A stretch of DNA of 64,000 bases from Streptosporangium subroseum (GTDB lineage Bacteria > Actinomycetota > Actinomycetes > Streptosporangiales > Streptosporangiaceae), in assembly GCF_900188345.1 (NCBI RefSeq), contig NZ_FZOD01000002.1, forward strand, positions 308,594 to 372,593. Direction: 5' to 3'. A model generated the notes under the pieces. The model ran no database searches, had not been told where the DNA came from, and worked only from the letters and a program-made list of their open reading frames with translations. Positions 1-9,488 of this stretch are shown in pieces. The first letter of the stretch is position 1; each line of letters starts with the position of its first letter. A program made the translations under genes and the position numbers.

Positions 1-1
1 T

Positions 2-1363
2 ACGGAAGCGGTCCGCGCTGAACGCGCACGTATCCTTTCCGAACTCCTCAACGATCTAGACGAGCTGGCCGACACCGCGGCCAGAACCATGCGGGCCGAG
101 ATTCCCGCGTACGCGGCTCAGGACGAGGCGTTCCACGCCGACGTACGGGGCCAGGTGGCCCAGCACTACCGCAGCAAGCTGGCCGTACTGTTCGAAGACC
201 GTACGGTGACGCTCGACGACATCGCCTTCACCCGCCGGGCGGGGATGCGGCGGGCCCGGGCCGGGGTCGCCCTGGCCGACTACATCAACGCCTTCCGCGT
301 CGGCCAGCAGGTCTTCTGGGAGTCGGTGGTCAAGCGCGCCGGCCGCTCGTTCGCCGGTCACGAGGCCGCGCTGTCGCTGGCGGCTCCGCTGATGCGCTAC
401 TGCGACTTCGCCAGCACGCACGCGGCCAACGCGTACATGGAGTTCCAGCAGTACGCCACCGCCGAGGCGGTGCGAGAGAGCAGGGACCTGCTGGAGACCC
501 TCCTGGCCGGGAACACGCCCACGCGCGGCCGGCAGCTCGCCGCGGCCCAGGCGCACGGCCTCGGGCCCGACACCCGCACGCCGTTGCTCGTGCTGATCGC
601 GATTCTTCTCCCGCGGATCGCCAGGTTCGGGGGAGAGGCCGTGGCGACGGGCCCGGACCGCGGCGCCGACGCGCGGCACGCGGCATGCGCGGCGATCGCC
701 CGGACCGGGGGCAACGGCACGAGGACGCTGTCGGTCGTACGGCAGTCGGAGATCGTGGCCATCCCCTCGCTCGGCCCGGGCGCCGATCCCGAGCAGCTGT
801 GCGACCGGCTGCAGGCGGTGCGGGAGAGCCTCCTCGGCGAGGGCATCGTCCTGGCGATGGGCGTCAGCACCGTGATCGCCGGGACCGCCCAGATCCCGCA
901 GGCCTACCAGGAGGCTCGCACGGTGCTGGAGTTCCTGCCAGAGGAGGGAGGGGTGGCGGCCCTGCCGAGGATCACGGCCTTCCAGTATCTGGCGCTGAAG
1001 GCCGACGACACCGCCCGGCACCTGGTCGACCCGCGGATCACCGCGCTTCTGGCCGAGGACCGGGCGCGCGGCGGCGTGCTCACGGCCACGATCCGGGCCT
1101 TCGCCGCCGACGACCTGAACCTGCGCGCCTGCGCGGAGCGGCTGCAGATCCACCCCAACACCGCCCAGTACCGCCTGCGACGGATCCGGGAGCGCACCGG
1201 GCGCAATCTGCGCCGGATCAACGACCTCCTCGATCTGCTCGTCGCGATCGCGCTTCAGGACACGCTGTCGCCGGACACCAATCCCGAGCGGAAAAGACTG
1301 GCCGCCGCGACCGATGAGAGCCATGGAGGCCAGACGTACGGTCGTTCCCATGAACCTCGCTGA
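2..1363 (+). CDS. PucR/CdaR-family transcriptional regulator, 5' end outside window
   Basis: The frame is open back to base 2, so the gene starts before the window. The last ~70 residues carry a PucR C-terminal helix-turn-helix (HPNTAQYRLRRIRERTG), and the middle looks like the GGDEF-like region common in this family. Such proteins regulate adjacent metabolic genes in response to small molecules. The stop overlaps the start region of the downstream acyl-CoA ligase on the same strand, so the two are probably cotranscribed and the ligase is a likely target. The ligand cannot be inferred. Family call is firm; pathway is unknown. Confidence 0.85.
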   Translation, partial: TEAVRAERARILSELLNDLDELADTAARTMRAEIPAYAAQDEAFHADVRGQVAQHYRSKLAVLFEDRTVTLDDIAFTRRAGMRRARAGVALADYINAFRVGQQVFWESVVKRAGRSFAGHEAALSLAAPLMRYCDFASTHAANAYMEFQQYATAEAVRESRDLLETLLAGNTPTRGRQLAAAQAHGLGPDTRTPLLVLIAILLPRIARFGGEAVATGPDRGADARHAACAAIARTGGNGTRTLSVVRQSEIVAIPSLGPGADPEQLCDRLQAVRESLLGEGIVLAMGVSTVIAGTAQIPQAYQEARTVLEFLPEEGGVAALPRITAFQYLALKADDTARHLVDPRITALLAEDRARGGVLTATIRAFAADDLNLRACAERLQIHPNTAQYRLRRIRERTGRNLRRINDLLDLLVAIALQDTLSPDTNPERKRLAAATDESHGGQTYGRSHEPR

Positions 1364-2852
1364 CCGGCTCCAGGTCGCCGCCGGGCGGCTCACCGGGAGA
1401 GCGGTCGTCACGCTCGACGAGGCGGAGATCACCTACGACGCACTCGAGCTGATGAGCGCGCGCGTCGCGTCGATGCTGCGGCGGCGCGGGATCGGCGTCG
1501 GCGACCGGGTGGCGGTCATGCTGCCGAACGTCCCGGAGTTCGCCGTCGTCTACTACGGGGTTCTGCGGATCGGAGCCGTGGTCGTCCCGCTCGACCCGCT
1601 GCTGAAGAGACGGGAGATCGCCTCCTACATCGGTGACTGCGGAGCCCGGCTGCTGATCGCCTGGCACGCCCTCGCGGAGACCGCCGAGGCCGGAACCTCA
1701 GGCACCGGCGCTGACTGCTTCTTCGTGGTCCCCGAGGAGTTTCGCCGGCTGCTGCGCGGCGTGGAGGCCGAACACGAGATCGTCGCGAGGGCGGCCGGCG
1801 ACACCGCCGTCATCCACTACACCTCGGGGACGACCGGCCGGCCCAAGGGCATCGAGCTGACCCACGCCAACCTCGTGAGCAATGCCACAACGGTGGCCCG
1901 CATGCACGCGCTCGGCGTGGACGACGTCGTCCTCGGAGCGCTTCCGCTCTACCACGCCTTCGGGCAGACGTGCTCGCTCAACGCGAGCATCCACGCCGGC
2001 GCGCGCCTCACGCTACTGCCGCGCTTCGAGCCGGGCCGGGCGCTGGAGGTGATCCGGCGTGACGGCGTCACGGTCTTCCAGGGCGTGCCCACGATGTACA
2101 TCGCGCTGCTCGATCACCTCGGGGTCTCCGACCTGTCGCTGCTGCGCCTGTGCGTCTCCGGCGGCGCCGCGCTCCCGCTCGACGTGCTACGGGTGTACGA
2201 GGCGCGGTTCGGCTGCCTGATCATGGAGGGGTACGGCCTCAGCGAGACCTCCCCGTCCGCCGCGACCAACCGCGCCGGCCCCGGCCGCAGACCGGGGTCC
2301 ATCGGCTGGCCCATCAAGGACGTCGAGATGAGGGTCGTCGACGAGATCGGCGGCGAGGTGCCGTGCGGCCATGTCGGCGAGATCGTCATCCGGGGTCCCA
2401 ACGTGATGAAGGGCTACTGGAACAATCCCGCCGCGACCGCGGAGGCGATCCGCGACGGCTGGTTCCACACCGGCGACCTGGGCAGGGTCGACGACGAGGG
2501 GTTCTTCTTCGTGGTCGGACGGCGCCGCGACGTGATCATCCGGGGAGGCCGCACCGTGTATCCCCGGGAGGTGGAGGAGGTCCTGTACGAGCACCCCGCC
2601 GTACGGCAGGCGGCGGTCGTGGGAATTCCCCATCCGAAGCTCGGGGAGGAGATCGCGGCGGTGGTGGTGCTGCGCGCACCGGTCGAGGCCGACGGCCTGC
2701 GCGCCTTCGTGAGGGAACGGGTGGCCGCCTACAAGTATCCCCGCCACATCTCGTTCGCCGACGAACTGCCCATGACCCCCACCGGCAAGATCCTCAAACA
2801 CGCCATCGCACTGCCGCTGGACGCGACCGCCCCGCACGCCCGGAGGAGATGA
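1350..2852 (+). CDS. AMP-dependent acyl-CoA synthetase/ligase (class I adenylate-forming)
   Basis: Activates a carboxylic acid, probably a fatty acid, with ATP and then CoA. The P-loop-like motif YTSGTTGRPKG lies near residues 157-167, GYGLSE near 294, WFHTGDLG near 373, and the C-terminal lysine motif PTGKILK near the end, so both the N and C domains are complete at about 500 residues. I chose ATG 1350 (MNLADRL) because it begins where family members usually start; in-frame ATGs at 1314 and 1323 are possible. It overlaps the end of the upstream PucR gene, implying translational coupling. Substrate is not determinable from sequence alone. Confidence 0.88.
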   Translation: MNLADRLQVAAGRLTGRAVVTLDEAEITYDALELMSARVASMLRRRGIGVGDRVAVMLPNVPEFAVVYYGVLRIGAVVVPLDPLLKRREIASYIGDCGARLLIAWHALAETAEAGTSGTGADCFFVVPEEFRRLLRGVEAEHEIVARAAGDTAVIHYTSGTTGRPKGIELTHANLVSNATTVARMHALGVDDVVLGALPLYHAFGQTCSLNASIHAGARLTLLPRFEPGRALEVIRRDGVTVFQGVPTMYIALLDHLGVSDLSLLRLCVSGGAALPLDVLRVYEARFGCLIMEGYGLSETSPSAATNRAGPGRRPGSIGWPIKDVEMRVVDEIGGEVPCGHVGEIVIRGPNVMKGYWNNPAATAEAIRDGWFHTGDLGRVDDEGFFFVVGRRRDVIIRGGRTVYPREVEEVLYEHPAVRQAAVVGIPHPKLGEEIAAVVVLRAPVEADGLRAFVRERVAAYKYPRHISFADELPMTPTGKILKHAIALPLDATAPHARRR

Positions 2853-3018
2853 GGCGGCCGAGTCGGCCGGACGTCGTCCGGGTCCCGGAATCGGCCTTCG
2901 GCTGCCGCGGCCGCTCAACCCGGGCTGGGATCTCCCTCTCCCGAGGTTCGGACCCGCGCCGCCGACCGCCTCTGACCGGGGAGGCCGACTTCCGAGCCTC
3001 TCAACGCCGGCGGCTTCG

Positions 3019-4635
3019 TCAACGGTATATGTAGCAGTAGTTGGATTTGCCCTTGAAGCGGTGGAGGGCACGCGGTTGGTTGAATCGCCACCGGCAGCCC
3101 GCGTCACGTTGGCTCTGGGCCAGATACATGGTCTGGTCGCCCTTCCGCTTGACGCAGTAGGCGCCGGGCTTGGGAGTCTCCCGGTACTCCACCCACTCCC
3201 AGCCGAGTGTCACGCAGTAATCCGTGAAATGCCCGGGGCCGAGTTCGACGAGCCGTGCCGCCGAGGGCTTGGACGACGGCTGCCTGGACGGCGACGGGTC
3301 GCCGGTGGTGGGCTCGACCTGGGTCGGCTCGGACGTGGCGGAGCCACGTGGTCTGCGGGTGGTTTCGGCCACCGCCGGTTTTGTCTTGGGACGGCTGCTC
3401 GCTTTGGGAGCGGGCGGAGGTGACGTCGCCGGCGTCGGAGGAGAGGAAGTCCTGATCGTCGCCGTACCGATGGGGGAGACCGAGCCGTGGTCGGCGCCCT
3501 CCGCCGGTAACCCCGTCGCGGCGGCCGAGGCCTGCGAGGTCTGCGGCTCGCCCAACCTCAGCGCGGACGGATCCTCACCGGGCAGCATGGCGACGCCGAC
3601 TCCGACGAGCCCCGCGACGACCACGGCGGCGGTGACGGCCGCGACCCGTGTCCCCCGGCGCTTCTCCGGCGCGTTCGGAGCCGCATCACCGGGAGCGGTC
3701 GTCCTGTCCGATGGGCCTGTCCCTCCGGCCCGGGCCGGTAATCGCGGAGCATCGCTTCCCCCGGGAACGGCGGGGCGAAGGGCGGCCTGAGCCCGGGGGT
3801 CTTGCGAGGAGACCTCCGGAGCATGGCCTCTCCCGCGCACCAGGCGGTCAAGGATCTGCTGTGCCGACGGCCGCTGGGCCGGATCCTTGGAGAGGCATTC
3901 GACGAGAAGATCCAGCAGCGGCGCCTCGATCCCGTCGAGGTCGGGCTCCTGGTTCAGGATCCTGTTGATGATCGCGGGGATGGCGTCGTTGCCGAACGGC
4001 GGGCGGCCCGTGGCCGCGAAGGCGATGGTGGACGCCCAGGCGAACACGTCCAGGGCGAGACCGAGTTCGCCGGCGGTCAGTTGCTCGGGCGCCATGTAGG
4101 CGGGCGTGCCCACGACCTGGCTGGTCACCGTGCTGGTCCCGGCGAGGGCGCGGGAGATGCCGAAGTCGATGACTCGTGGACCGTCCGGGCCGATCAGCAC
4201 GTTCTGCGGCTTGAAGTCCCGATGGACGATCCCGGCGTCGTGCAGGGCGACCAGGGCGACGGACGTACCGATGGCCAGCCGTTCCAGGACGCTGCCCGAT
4301 CGCGGCCCTTCCGCGATCACCACCTGCTGGAGTGAGGGCCCCGGGACGTACTCGCTCACGATGTACGGACGGTTGCCGGACATGTCGAAGTCCAGGACCT
4401 GCGCCGTACAGAAACGCGCGACCCGCTTGGCGACCTCCAGTTCGCGCACGAAGTCATCGCGGGCGGCGGGATCCTGGCCGAGTCGAGCGTGGAAGAGCTT
4501 GATCGCCACCAGACCGCCGGAGTCCGCCTCGCCCAGATAGACGAGGCCCTGACCCCCTTCCCCGATCCTCCCGATGATGCGGTGGGCACCGAGCCGTACA
4601 GGGTCGCTTGGCTCCAAGGGCTGAGCATCCGGCAT
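3019..4635 (-). CDS. Transmembrane serine/threonine protein kinase (PknB-like)
   Basis: A Hanks-type kinase domain occupies residues ~16-265: glycine loop GEGGQG, catalytic Lys46 in VAIKLF, HRDFKPQN at 138-145 and DFG at 157-159, with a Thr/Ser-rich activation loop before GTPAYMAPEQ. A Pro/Ser-rich juxtamembrane region precedes one membrane span (~330-350). An outer Thr/Pro-rich stalk then leads to a small C-terminal domain with four cysteines (FTDYC...YCYIY), which could sense an external signal. Start 4635 was chosen over an upstream Met at 4800 because GGAGAG sits 3 nt before it and the kinase fold begins directly after. No partner phosphatase is adjacent. Confidence 0.92.
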   Translation of the reverse strand: MPDAQPLEPSDPVRLGAHRIIGRIGEGGQGLVYLGEADSGGLVAIKLFHARLGQDPAARDDFVRELEVAKRVARFCTAQVLDFDMSGNRPYIVSEYVPGPSLQQVVIAEGPRSGSVLERLAIGTSVALVALHDAGIVHRDFKPQNVLIGPDGPRVIDFGISRALAGTSTVTSQVVGTPAYMAPEQLTAGELGLALDVFAWASTIAFAATGRPPFGNDAIPAIINRILNQEPDLDGIEAPLLDLLVECLSKDPAQRPSAQQILDRLVRGRGHAPEVSSQDPRAQAALRPAVPGGSDAPRLPARAGGTGPSDRTTAPGDAAPNAPEKRRGTRVAAVTAAVVVAGLVGVGVAMLPGEDPSALRLGEPQTSQASAAATGLPAEGADHGSVSPIGTATIRTSSPPTPATSPPPAPKASSRPKTKPAVAETTRRPRGSATSEPTQVEPTTGDPSPSRQPSSKPSAARLVELGPGHFTDYCVTLGWEWVEYRETPKPGAYCVKRKGDQTMYLAQSQRDAGCRWRFNQPRALHRFKGKSNYCYIYR

Positions 4636-4817
4636 GGGCTCTCCGGCGAGTGGGGGGTATTTGACTAGAACTTTAACGACATCACGATGATCTCGCAGGC
4701 AACCGGCGCCCACGCGGCATCGGATGTCGATCCGGTTCGCCTCCTCCCGGCCGACGCCCAGAAGGCGAGCAATGGGCGCTGCGCCGGTGTGGTCCGGCAT
4801 CCCTCGCCGGGCCTTGT

Positions 4818-4909
4818 TCTCAGAGGCGGCTCACGCGGGCTCTCAGAGAGACGGCTTACGCGCTCTCAGAGGCGGCTTGCGCGGGCTCTCAAGGGCGGCT
4901 TACGCGGCG
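4818..4909. repeat. Four tandem copies of a 23-bp imperfect repeat
   Basis: Four consecutive 23-base units start at 4818, 4841, 4864 and 4887. They share a TCTCAGAGGCGGCTTACGCG-like core and differ at a few positions. They lie 34 bp past the stop of the DyP peroxidase gene and upstream of the kinase start, in the 308-base gap 4636-4943 that holds no gene. The 23-bp period is not a codon multiple. No spacers separate the units, so this is not CRISPR. Confidence 0.85.
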
Positions 4910-4943
4910 GTGGAGATCGGCGCCGGCTCGCGGCGCGGGGTGT

Positions 4944-6044
4944 TCATCGGACGGTGCGCCCTTTCAGATCGCCGATCCCCAGCGAACCGTCGGACGGGGC
5001 CTGAACACGAGACGCGGTGTCGGCCCCGCTGTCGGCCTGGGCACGAGACGCGGCGTCGGCCCCGCCGCCGACAGGGGCACCGGTCTCGGTCGCGGCCCCG
5101 GGCGGATCGGGCAGGTCGTCGAGGAAGTCGGCGCTCGGGACGAAGAACAGGGTGCCCGTCACGGGGGTGGAGAAGTCCAGGATCCGGTCGTGGCTCGCGG
5201 GCGGGTCGCCGAGGAACATCCGCTCCAGCATTCGCTCGGTGACCGCCGGGGTACGGGCATAGCCGATGAAGTAGGTGCCGAACTCGCCGCGCCCGACGGC
5301 GCCGAAGGGCATGTTGTCCCGCAGGATCTGCCGTTCGGTGCCGTCGTCGTCGACGATCGTGGTCATCGCGACATGGGAGTCGGCCGGCTTGACGGCGTCG
5401 TCCAGCTCGATGTCGTCCAGCTTGGTGCGGCCGATCACCCTTTCCTGGGCCTCGACCGGCAGGGCGTTCCACGCCCGCAGATCGTGCAGGTACTTCTGTA
5501 CGATCACGTAGCTCCCGCCCGCGAACTCCGGGTCCTCGTCACCGACCAGGACCGCCGCGCTCGCCGCGGGACCGACCGGGTTCTCCGTGCCGTCGACAAA
5601 ACCCAGCAGGTCCCGTACGTCGAAGTATTTGAATCCGTGCACCTCATCGCGGACCGTCACCGCGCCGTAGAGCCGGTCCATGATCTGCGACGCCAGCCCG
5701 AAGCACAGGTCCAGCCGCTGGGCCCGGATGTGGAACAGCAGGTCACCGGGTGTGGAGACCGCGTGGTGAACGGGCCCGGCCAGCTCGCGGAGAGGATGCA
5801 GCTCGGCCGGGCGAGGTCCGCCGAACAGGCGGTCCCAGGCCTGCGACCCGATCGCGGCGACGCAGCTCAGGTCGCCCTCCGGCGCCCGGAAACCGACGGC
5901 CCGCTGCAACCCCGGCAGGTCGGACAGCAACTCCCGCGCGACGGGCTCTCCACCGGGGTCGACCGTCACCACCAGGAAGATCGCCGCCCGCGTCAACGGG
6001 CTCAGCACCGGCTGCGGGTTCGCACCCTGGTCAGGGTCCGTCAT
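4944..6044 (-). CDS. DyP-type heme peroxidase with encapsulin-cargo-like C-terminal tail
   Basis: Dye-decolourising peroxidase, a heme enzyme using H2O2. The diagnostic GFVDGTENP motif (GxxDG, catalytic Asp) is near residue 148, and the distal Arg is likely in the GRGEFGTYF stretch. Start 6044 follows GAGGAGG; the upstream Met at 6137 has no such site. After the catalytic domain comes a low-complexity Ala/Asp/Gly linker, then DGSLGIGDLKGR near the C-terminus. This closely resembles the DGSLGIGSLK-type cargo-loading peptide that targets DyP enzymes into encapsulin shells. In the usual DyP systems the encapsulin gene is next door; here downstream lie a 23-bp repeat array and a kinase, and no shell gene is visible in the window. 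Confidence 0.9.
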   Translation of the reverse strand: MTDPDQGANPQPVLSPLTRAAIFLVVTVDPGGEPVARELLSDLPGLQRAVGFRAPEGDLSCVAAIGSQAWDRLFGGPRPAELHPLRELAGPVHHAVSTPGDLLFHIRAQRLDLCFGLASQIMDRLYGAVTVRDEVHGFKYFDVRDLLGFVDGTENPVGPAASAAVLVGDEDPEFAGGSYVIVQKYLHDLRAWNALPVEAQERVIGRTKLDDIELDDAVKPADSHVAMTTIVDDDGTERQILRDNMPFGAVGRGEFGTYFIGYARTPAVTERMLERMFLGDPPASHDRILDFSTPVTGTLFFVPSADFLDDLPDPPGAATETGAPVGGGADAASRAQADSGADTASRVQAPSDGSLGIGDLKGRTVR

Positions 6045-6229
6045 CGCCCCCTCCTCACGTGCCGTATCCGGGGGCAACCGCACCTCGAGGCCGTCGGCGC
6101 CGCCCCGAGGTGCCCCGGACCCGGCGAAGGCGCACATTCACTGACCGTATCAACGAAGACTACGCTGCGTCGTGATACCTCGCCGTCGCCGGCCTCGCCA
6201 TCGCGGTACGGGCTGCGCACGGCTGCGGT

Positions 6230-6628
6230 TCATCGGCCGGTCGCGGAGGTTTCCTCCTCCGCCGGGACGGTGCCACGGACCGGGGCCGCCAAGATGCCCC
6301 AGACCGCACCGGCGAGCACGACCGCCCCGCCCACGAGCTGCAGGCCGGACAGAGTCCCTCCCAGCAACAGCCACGCGGCCACCACGGCCACCACGGGTTC
6401 GAGCATGCTGAGAATCGGTGCGAGCGTCGCCCACTGCCGTCCCGTCAGCCGCCCGAATCTGCCACGCAGCCCCAGCCACGCGAGGAACACCGCCGCAGCG
6501 ATCGCGAACCGCAGAATCAGGAGTGTCGTCACCGACATGCCCGTGCCGTACGCGTAGAAAGCGAAGACGGGCATGAGCCCGAACGCCGTCGCCGGGACCA
6601 ACGTCGCCACGACACCGCGTCGCACCAT
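6230..6628 (-). pseudogene. EamA/DMT-family transporter with large in-frame internal deletion
   Basis: Encodes about 132 residues. The first ~72 match the first two transmembrane helices of an EamA drug/metabolite transporter, and the next residues jump to LEPVVAVVAAWLLLGGTLS, which normally forms the second-last helix about 190 residues later. The reading frame is intact across the join, so the middle of a normal ~300-residue ten-helix protein is missing. Start 6628 has GGAAG 8 nt upstream; another ATG sits at 6634. It could make a short four-helix protein, but transport activity is unlikely. The family match is from memory of conserved segments. Confidence 0.7.
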
Positions 6629-6862
6629 CGCCATCACTTCCGAGGGAACATTGTGGCCTACGAGGTTGACCGCCGACCTTCGGCCTCTTCCGTGGTTCCG
6701 CCCCGGACGCACGGTCATCCTGGAGCGGGTACGACGCTGATGAGGAGCGGGTCTTCCAGTGCCGCATGCAGGAGGCCACTTGCCATGCGCATTCGGGGGA
6801 CAGCGGCCTGGCGAACGACCTGCTCGCCGACGAACTACGCCCCTGTGGGTGATGGAGGAGTG

Positions 6863-7312
6863 ATGACGGGCTCGTTCTGGTGGGACCTCGTGATCGGTAT
6901 CGTCGGCGCGCTCCTGCTCGCCTGGCTCGTCCTGGTGATCGCGCTGGCGATCATGAGGCCCCGCGGCGGACTGCTGGGCGAGGCACTGCGCGTGCTGCCC
7001 GACGCGCTGCGCCTGGTGCGCCGTCTCGCCGCCGACCGGACCCTGCCGCGCGGAGTCCGTATCCGGCTGGGACTGCTGCTGGTCTACCTCGCCGTACCGA
7101 TCGATCTGATCCCCGACTTCATCCCCGTCCTGGGTTACGCCGACGACGCCATCATCGCCGCCGTGGTCCTGCGCTCGGTCGTGCGCCGCGCCGGACTGCA
7201 GGCCGTGCGCGCCCACTGGCCCGGCACCGACGACGGCTTCGCCGCTCTGGTCCGGCTGACCGGGCTGGCCGAGCCCACCGACACCGGCCGGCCGAACCAG
7301 ACGGCAGGTTAG
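6863..7312 (+). CDS. YkvA/DUF1232 family membrane protein
   Basis: The protein has 149 residues. An N-terminal membrane span (residues ~8-30) is followed by the DUF1232 signature: a hydrophobic stretch with VYLAVPIDLIPDFIPVLGYADDAII, typical of YkvA proteins. Start 6863 is preceded directly by GGAGGAGTG; a longer frame from 6653 has no convincing upstream coding character. The family's function is not established. It faces the P450 gene convergently, with 82 bases between the stops. Confidence 0.85.
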   Translation: MTGSFWWDLVIGIVGALLLAWLVLVIALAIMRPRGGLLGEALRVLPDALRLVRRLAADRTLPRGVRIRLGLLLVYLAVPIDLIPDFIPVLGYADDAIIAAVVLRSVVRRAGLQAVRAHWPGTDDGFAALVRLTGLAEPTDTGRPNQTAG

Positions 7313-7394
7313 GCGAGCGCTCGTCGATCCGCTGCCCGCCCTGCTCGTCGAAGCCGGCCGGTGGATGCCCTCAACCCGCGCCGCCCCGCGGCGG

Positions 7395-8666
7395 TCAGCC
7401 GATGCGGAGCGGGAGTGTACGGGGGCCGCGGACCTGGCCCGTGGCCCAGGTCACCGCCGCCGGGTCCGCCAGCCCGAAGTTCGGGATCCGTTCCAGCCAG
7501 ACCTCGAGCGCGACCCGCAGTTCCATGCGCGCCAGGTGCGAGCCCACGCAGCGGTGGATGCCGAGGCCGAACGCGGCGTGCCGGTTGACCTGGCGGTCGA
7601 TGACGACCTCGTCCGCCCGGTCGAACTGCTCCGGGTCGCGGTTGGCCGCCGGGAACGACAGCAGGATCCAGTCGTCGGCCTTCATGTCGACGCCGTTCCA
7701 GTGCATGTCCTCCTTGACCAGCCGGGCCATCGTGACCGGCCCGTAGGCCCGCAGCAGTTCCTCCATCGCGGTCGGCAGCAGGGCGGGCTCGGCGACCAGG
7801 CGCTCGCGGTCGGCCGGTGTCTTGGCCAGGTGCCACAACGACGCGCCGATCGCGCTCCACGTGGTGTCGATGCCGGCGATGAGCAGCAGCGCCATCGTGC
7901 CCGCCACGTGGTTCGGCTCCAGTTTCTGGCCGTAGAGCTCGGCGTTGATGAGGTAGGTCGTCAGATCGTCGCGCGGATTGTCGACGTGGTCGCGGATCTG
8001 CGTGAGCAGGTAGTCGAACAGCTTCTCCACCCGGAGGATGCGCTCCTCGGGCGGAGAGTTGATGCCTTCGAGCGCGTTCTCGACGAATTCGCGGAACTGC
8101 GGCCCGTCCTCGGGCGGGAAGCCGAGCATGTCGGCGATGACGCGCATCGGGATGTGCTGGGCGTAGTCCCGGGCGGCGTCAACGACGTCCTGCCCCTCGA
8201 AGGAGTCGATGAGCGAGTGGCAGAACTCTCGCGTCACCTGCTCCTGCCTGGAGACCGCGGTCTTGGTGAACGCCGGCAGCAGCAGCTTGCGCGCGTCGTG
8301 GTGGAAGGGCGGGTCGGAGGAGATCGGCGGCGTACCGCCCACCGGCGCCAGCTCAAGGGGTGGCCGGACGTTGCTCACGATGATCGCTCGTGAGGAGAAG
8401 CGCTCGGTGTCGTAGGCGATCGCCGCGACGTCCTCATAGCGCGTCGGCAGCCAGGCGCCGCCGAAGCGCTCGGTGTGCGCGATCGGGCAACGCTGCCGCA
8501 GCTCGTCCTGGATGGGATAGGGGTCGGCGGCCCACTCGGGCTCGGCGTGGGAGAAATCGGTCGCCCAGTCGGAGACGGGGCCGGTGATGATCTCACTGCG
8601 CGGTTCGAGGGGCCGGTTCTGCTGCCTCTCCTGGAAACTTTGGGTGAAGCGGTCGTCGACGGTCAT
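7395..8666 (-). CDS. Cytochrome P450
   Basis: A 423-residue bacterial P450 monooxygenase. The I-helix oxygen-activation motif AGIDTT is at ~264-269, the K-helix ExxR at E303-R306, and the heme-ligand loop FGLGIHRCVG at ~366-375 with Cys373. AAGGAGG precedes the ATG. Eleven bases upstream is the gene of its likely redox partner, a small ferredoxin, and before that a TetR regulator, so the three form one operon. No ferredoxin reductase is encoded nearby. The substrate is unknown; with no biosynthetic genes around, a catabolic or detoxifying role is as likely as a biosynthetic one. Confidence 0.95.
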   Translation of the reverse strand: MTVDDRFTQSFQERQQNRPLEPRSEIITGPVSDWATDFSHAEPEWAADPYPIQDELRQRCPIAHTERFGGAWLPTRYEDVAAIAYDTERFSSRAIIVSNVRPPLELAPVGGTPPISSDPPFHHDARKLLLPAFTKTAVSRQEQVTREFCHSLIDSFEGQDVVDAARDYAQHIPMRVIADMLGFPPEDGPQFREFVENALEGINSPPEERILRVEKLFDYLLTQIRDHVDNPRDDLTTYLINAELYGQKLEPNHVAGTMALLLIAGIDTTWSAIGASLWHLAKTPADRERLVAEPALLPTAMEELLRAYGPVTMARLVKEDMHWNGVDMKADDWILLSFPAANRDPEQFDRADEVVIDRQVNRHAAFGLGIHRCVGSHLARMELRVALEVWLERIPNFGLADPAAVTWATGQVRGPRTLPLRIG

Positions 8667-8677
8667 GCCACGCCTCC

Positions 8678-8869
8678 TTAGAGGATCTCGATCGCTCGTT
8701 CCGGACAGTTGGCCAGGGCCAGACGTGCTGCCTGTTCCTGGCCCTGTGGCACGGCTCCATCGCCGACGACATGCCCGTATCCCTCGTCGTCCTCCTCGAA
8801 CAGGTCGGGGGCGAGGTCGTAGCAGCGGCCGTGTCCGTGGCAGCGCTCGGAATCAATTCGTACTTTCAC
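8678..8869 (-). CDS. P450-associated 3Fe-4S type ferredoxin
   Basis: A 63-residue electron carrier. Cys10-x2-His13-x2-Cys16 and a late Cys-Pro (NCPERAIEI) match the CxxHxxC...CP ferredoxins that serve actinomycete P450s. The GTG start overlaps the upstream TetR 3' end by 17 bases and has GGAG about 8 nt before it, suggesting coupled translation. It ends 11 bases before the P450 start, so it very probably delivers electrons to that enzyme. Confidence 0.92.
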   Translation of the reverse strand: MKVRIDSERCHGHGRCYDLAPDLFEEDDEGYGHVVGDGAVPQGQEQAARLALANCPERAIEIL

Positions 8870-9488
8870 TACGGGGGCTCCGCTCTGTGCGCGGTGATGG
8901 CGTCGGTGGGACGAGGGCGCCCACGACGCGGGTGAGTAACGCCGACCATTCCGCGTCGTCGACGGCGTGCAGGTCCGGCGGGATGAGCGCGCTGCCCATC
9001 GACAGCAGCAGGCAGAAGTGGGCCAGTGCCTCGGGCGACAGCGCGGGATCCAGCTCGCCGTCGCTCTGGGCCACGCGTACCAAGTCGGCGATCCAGTCGG
9101 TTCGCTCGCCGACGTAGTCGCGCATCGGACGTGCGACGTCCGCGTCGCGGCGGGCCGCGACCAACGCCTCGACGATGAGGTGGCGGGGAGCGTCGCGGCG
9201 TCGCGGCAGCCAGCGGCCGATGGCGAGGAGCAGGTCCGTGACCGACCGGTCGGGGTCCGCGGCGAACAGACTGGCCAGCAGCTGCCGCCCGTGCGCCCGC
9301 AGCGCGGCCACGAGCAGCTCGGCCTTCGATCCGAAGTGCGCGTACAGCGCGCCGTTGCTCACCCCCGCGGCTGCGGCGATGTCGGCCACACGCGTACCGT
9401 CGTACCCCCGCTCGGCGAAAACCTCGGCGGCCGCCTGCAGCAGTCGCTCGCGCGTCTCAGCGGCGGTGACGCCCGCGATACGTCCCAT
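8853..9488 (-). CDS. TetR-family repressor of the ferredoxin-P450 operon
   Basis: A 211-residue regulator. The N-terminal helix-turn-helix spans residues ~10-58 (VADIAAAAGVSNGALYAHF), followed by a helical ligand domain ending in a Pro/Ser/Arg-rich tail. It is the first gene of the operon and overlaps the ferredoxin start. AT-rich inverted repeats lie directly upstream of its ATG, so it probably represses itself and the P450 genes. The inducing ligand may be the P450 substrate; that is inference. Confidence 0.9.
   Translation of the reverse strand: MGRIAGVTAAETRERLLQAAAEVFAERGYDGTRVADIAAAAGVSNGALYAHFGSKAELLVAALRAHGRQLLASLFAADPDRSVTDLLLAIGRWLPRRRDAPRHLIVEALVAARRDADVARPMRDYVGERTDWIADLVRVAQSDGELDPALSPEALAHFCLLLSMGSALIPPDLHAVDDAEWSALLTRVVGALVPPTPSPRTERSPRSESTN

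Noticed and set aside
2867..2881. Small hairpin after the acyl-CoA ligase
   Set aside because: Only a 6-bp stem without a T tract; too common in GC-rich DNA to call a terminator.
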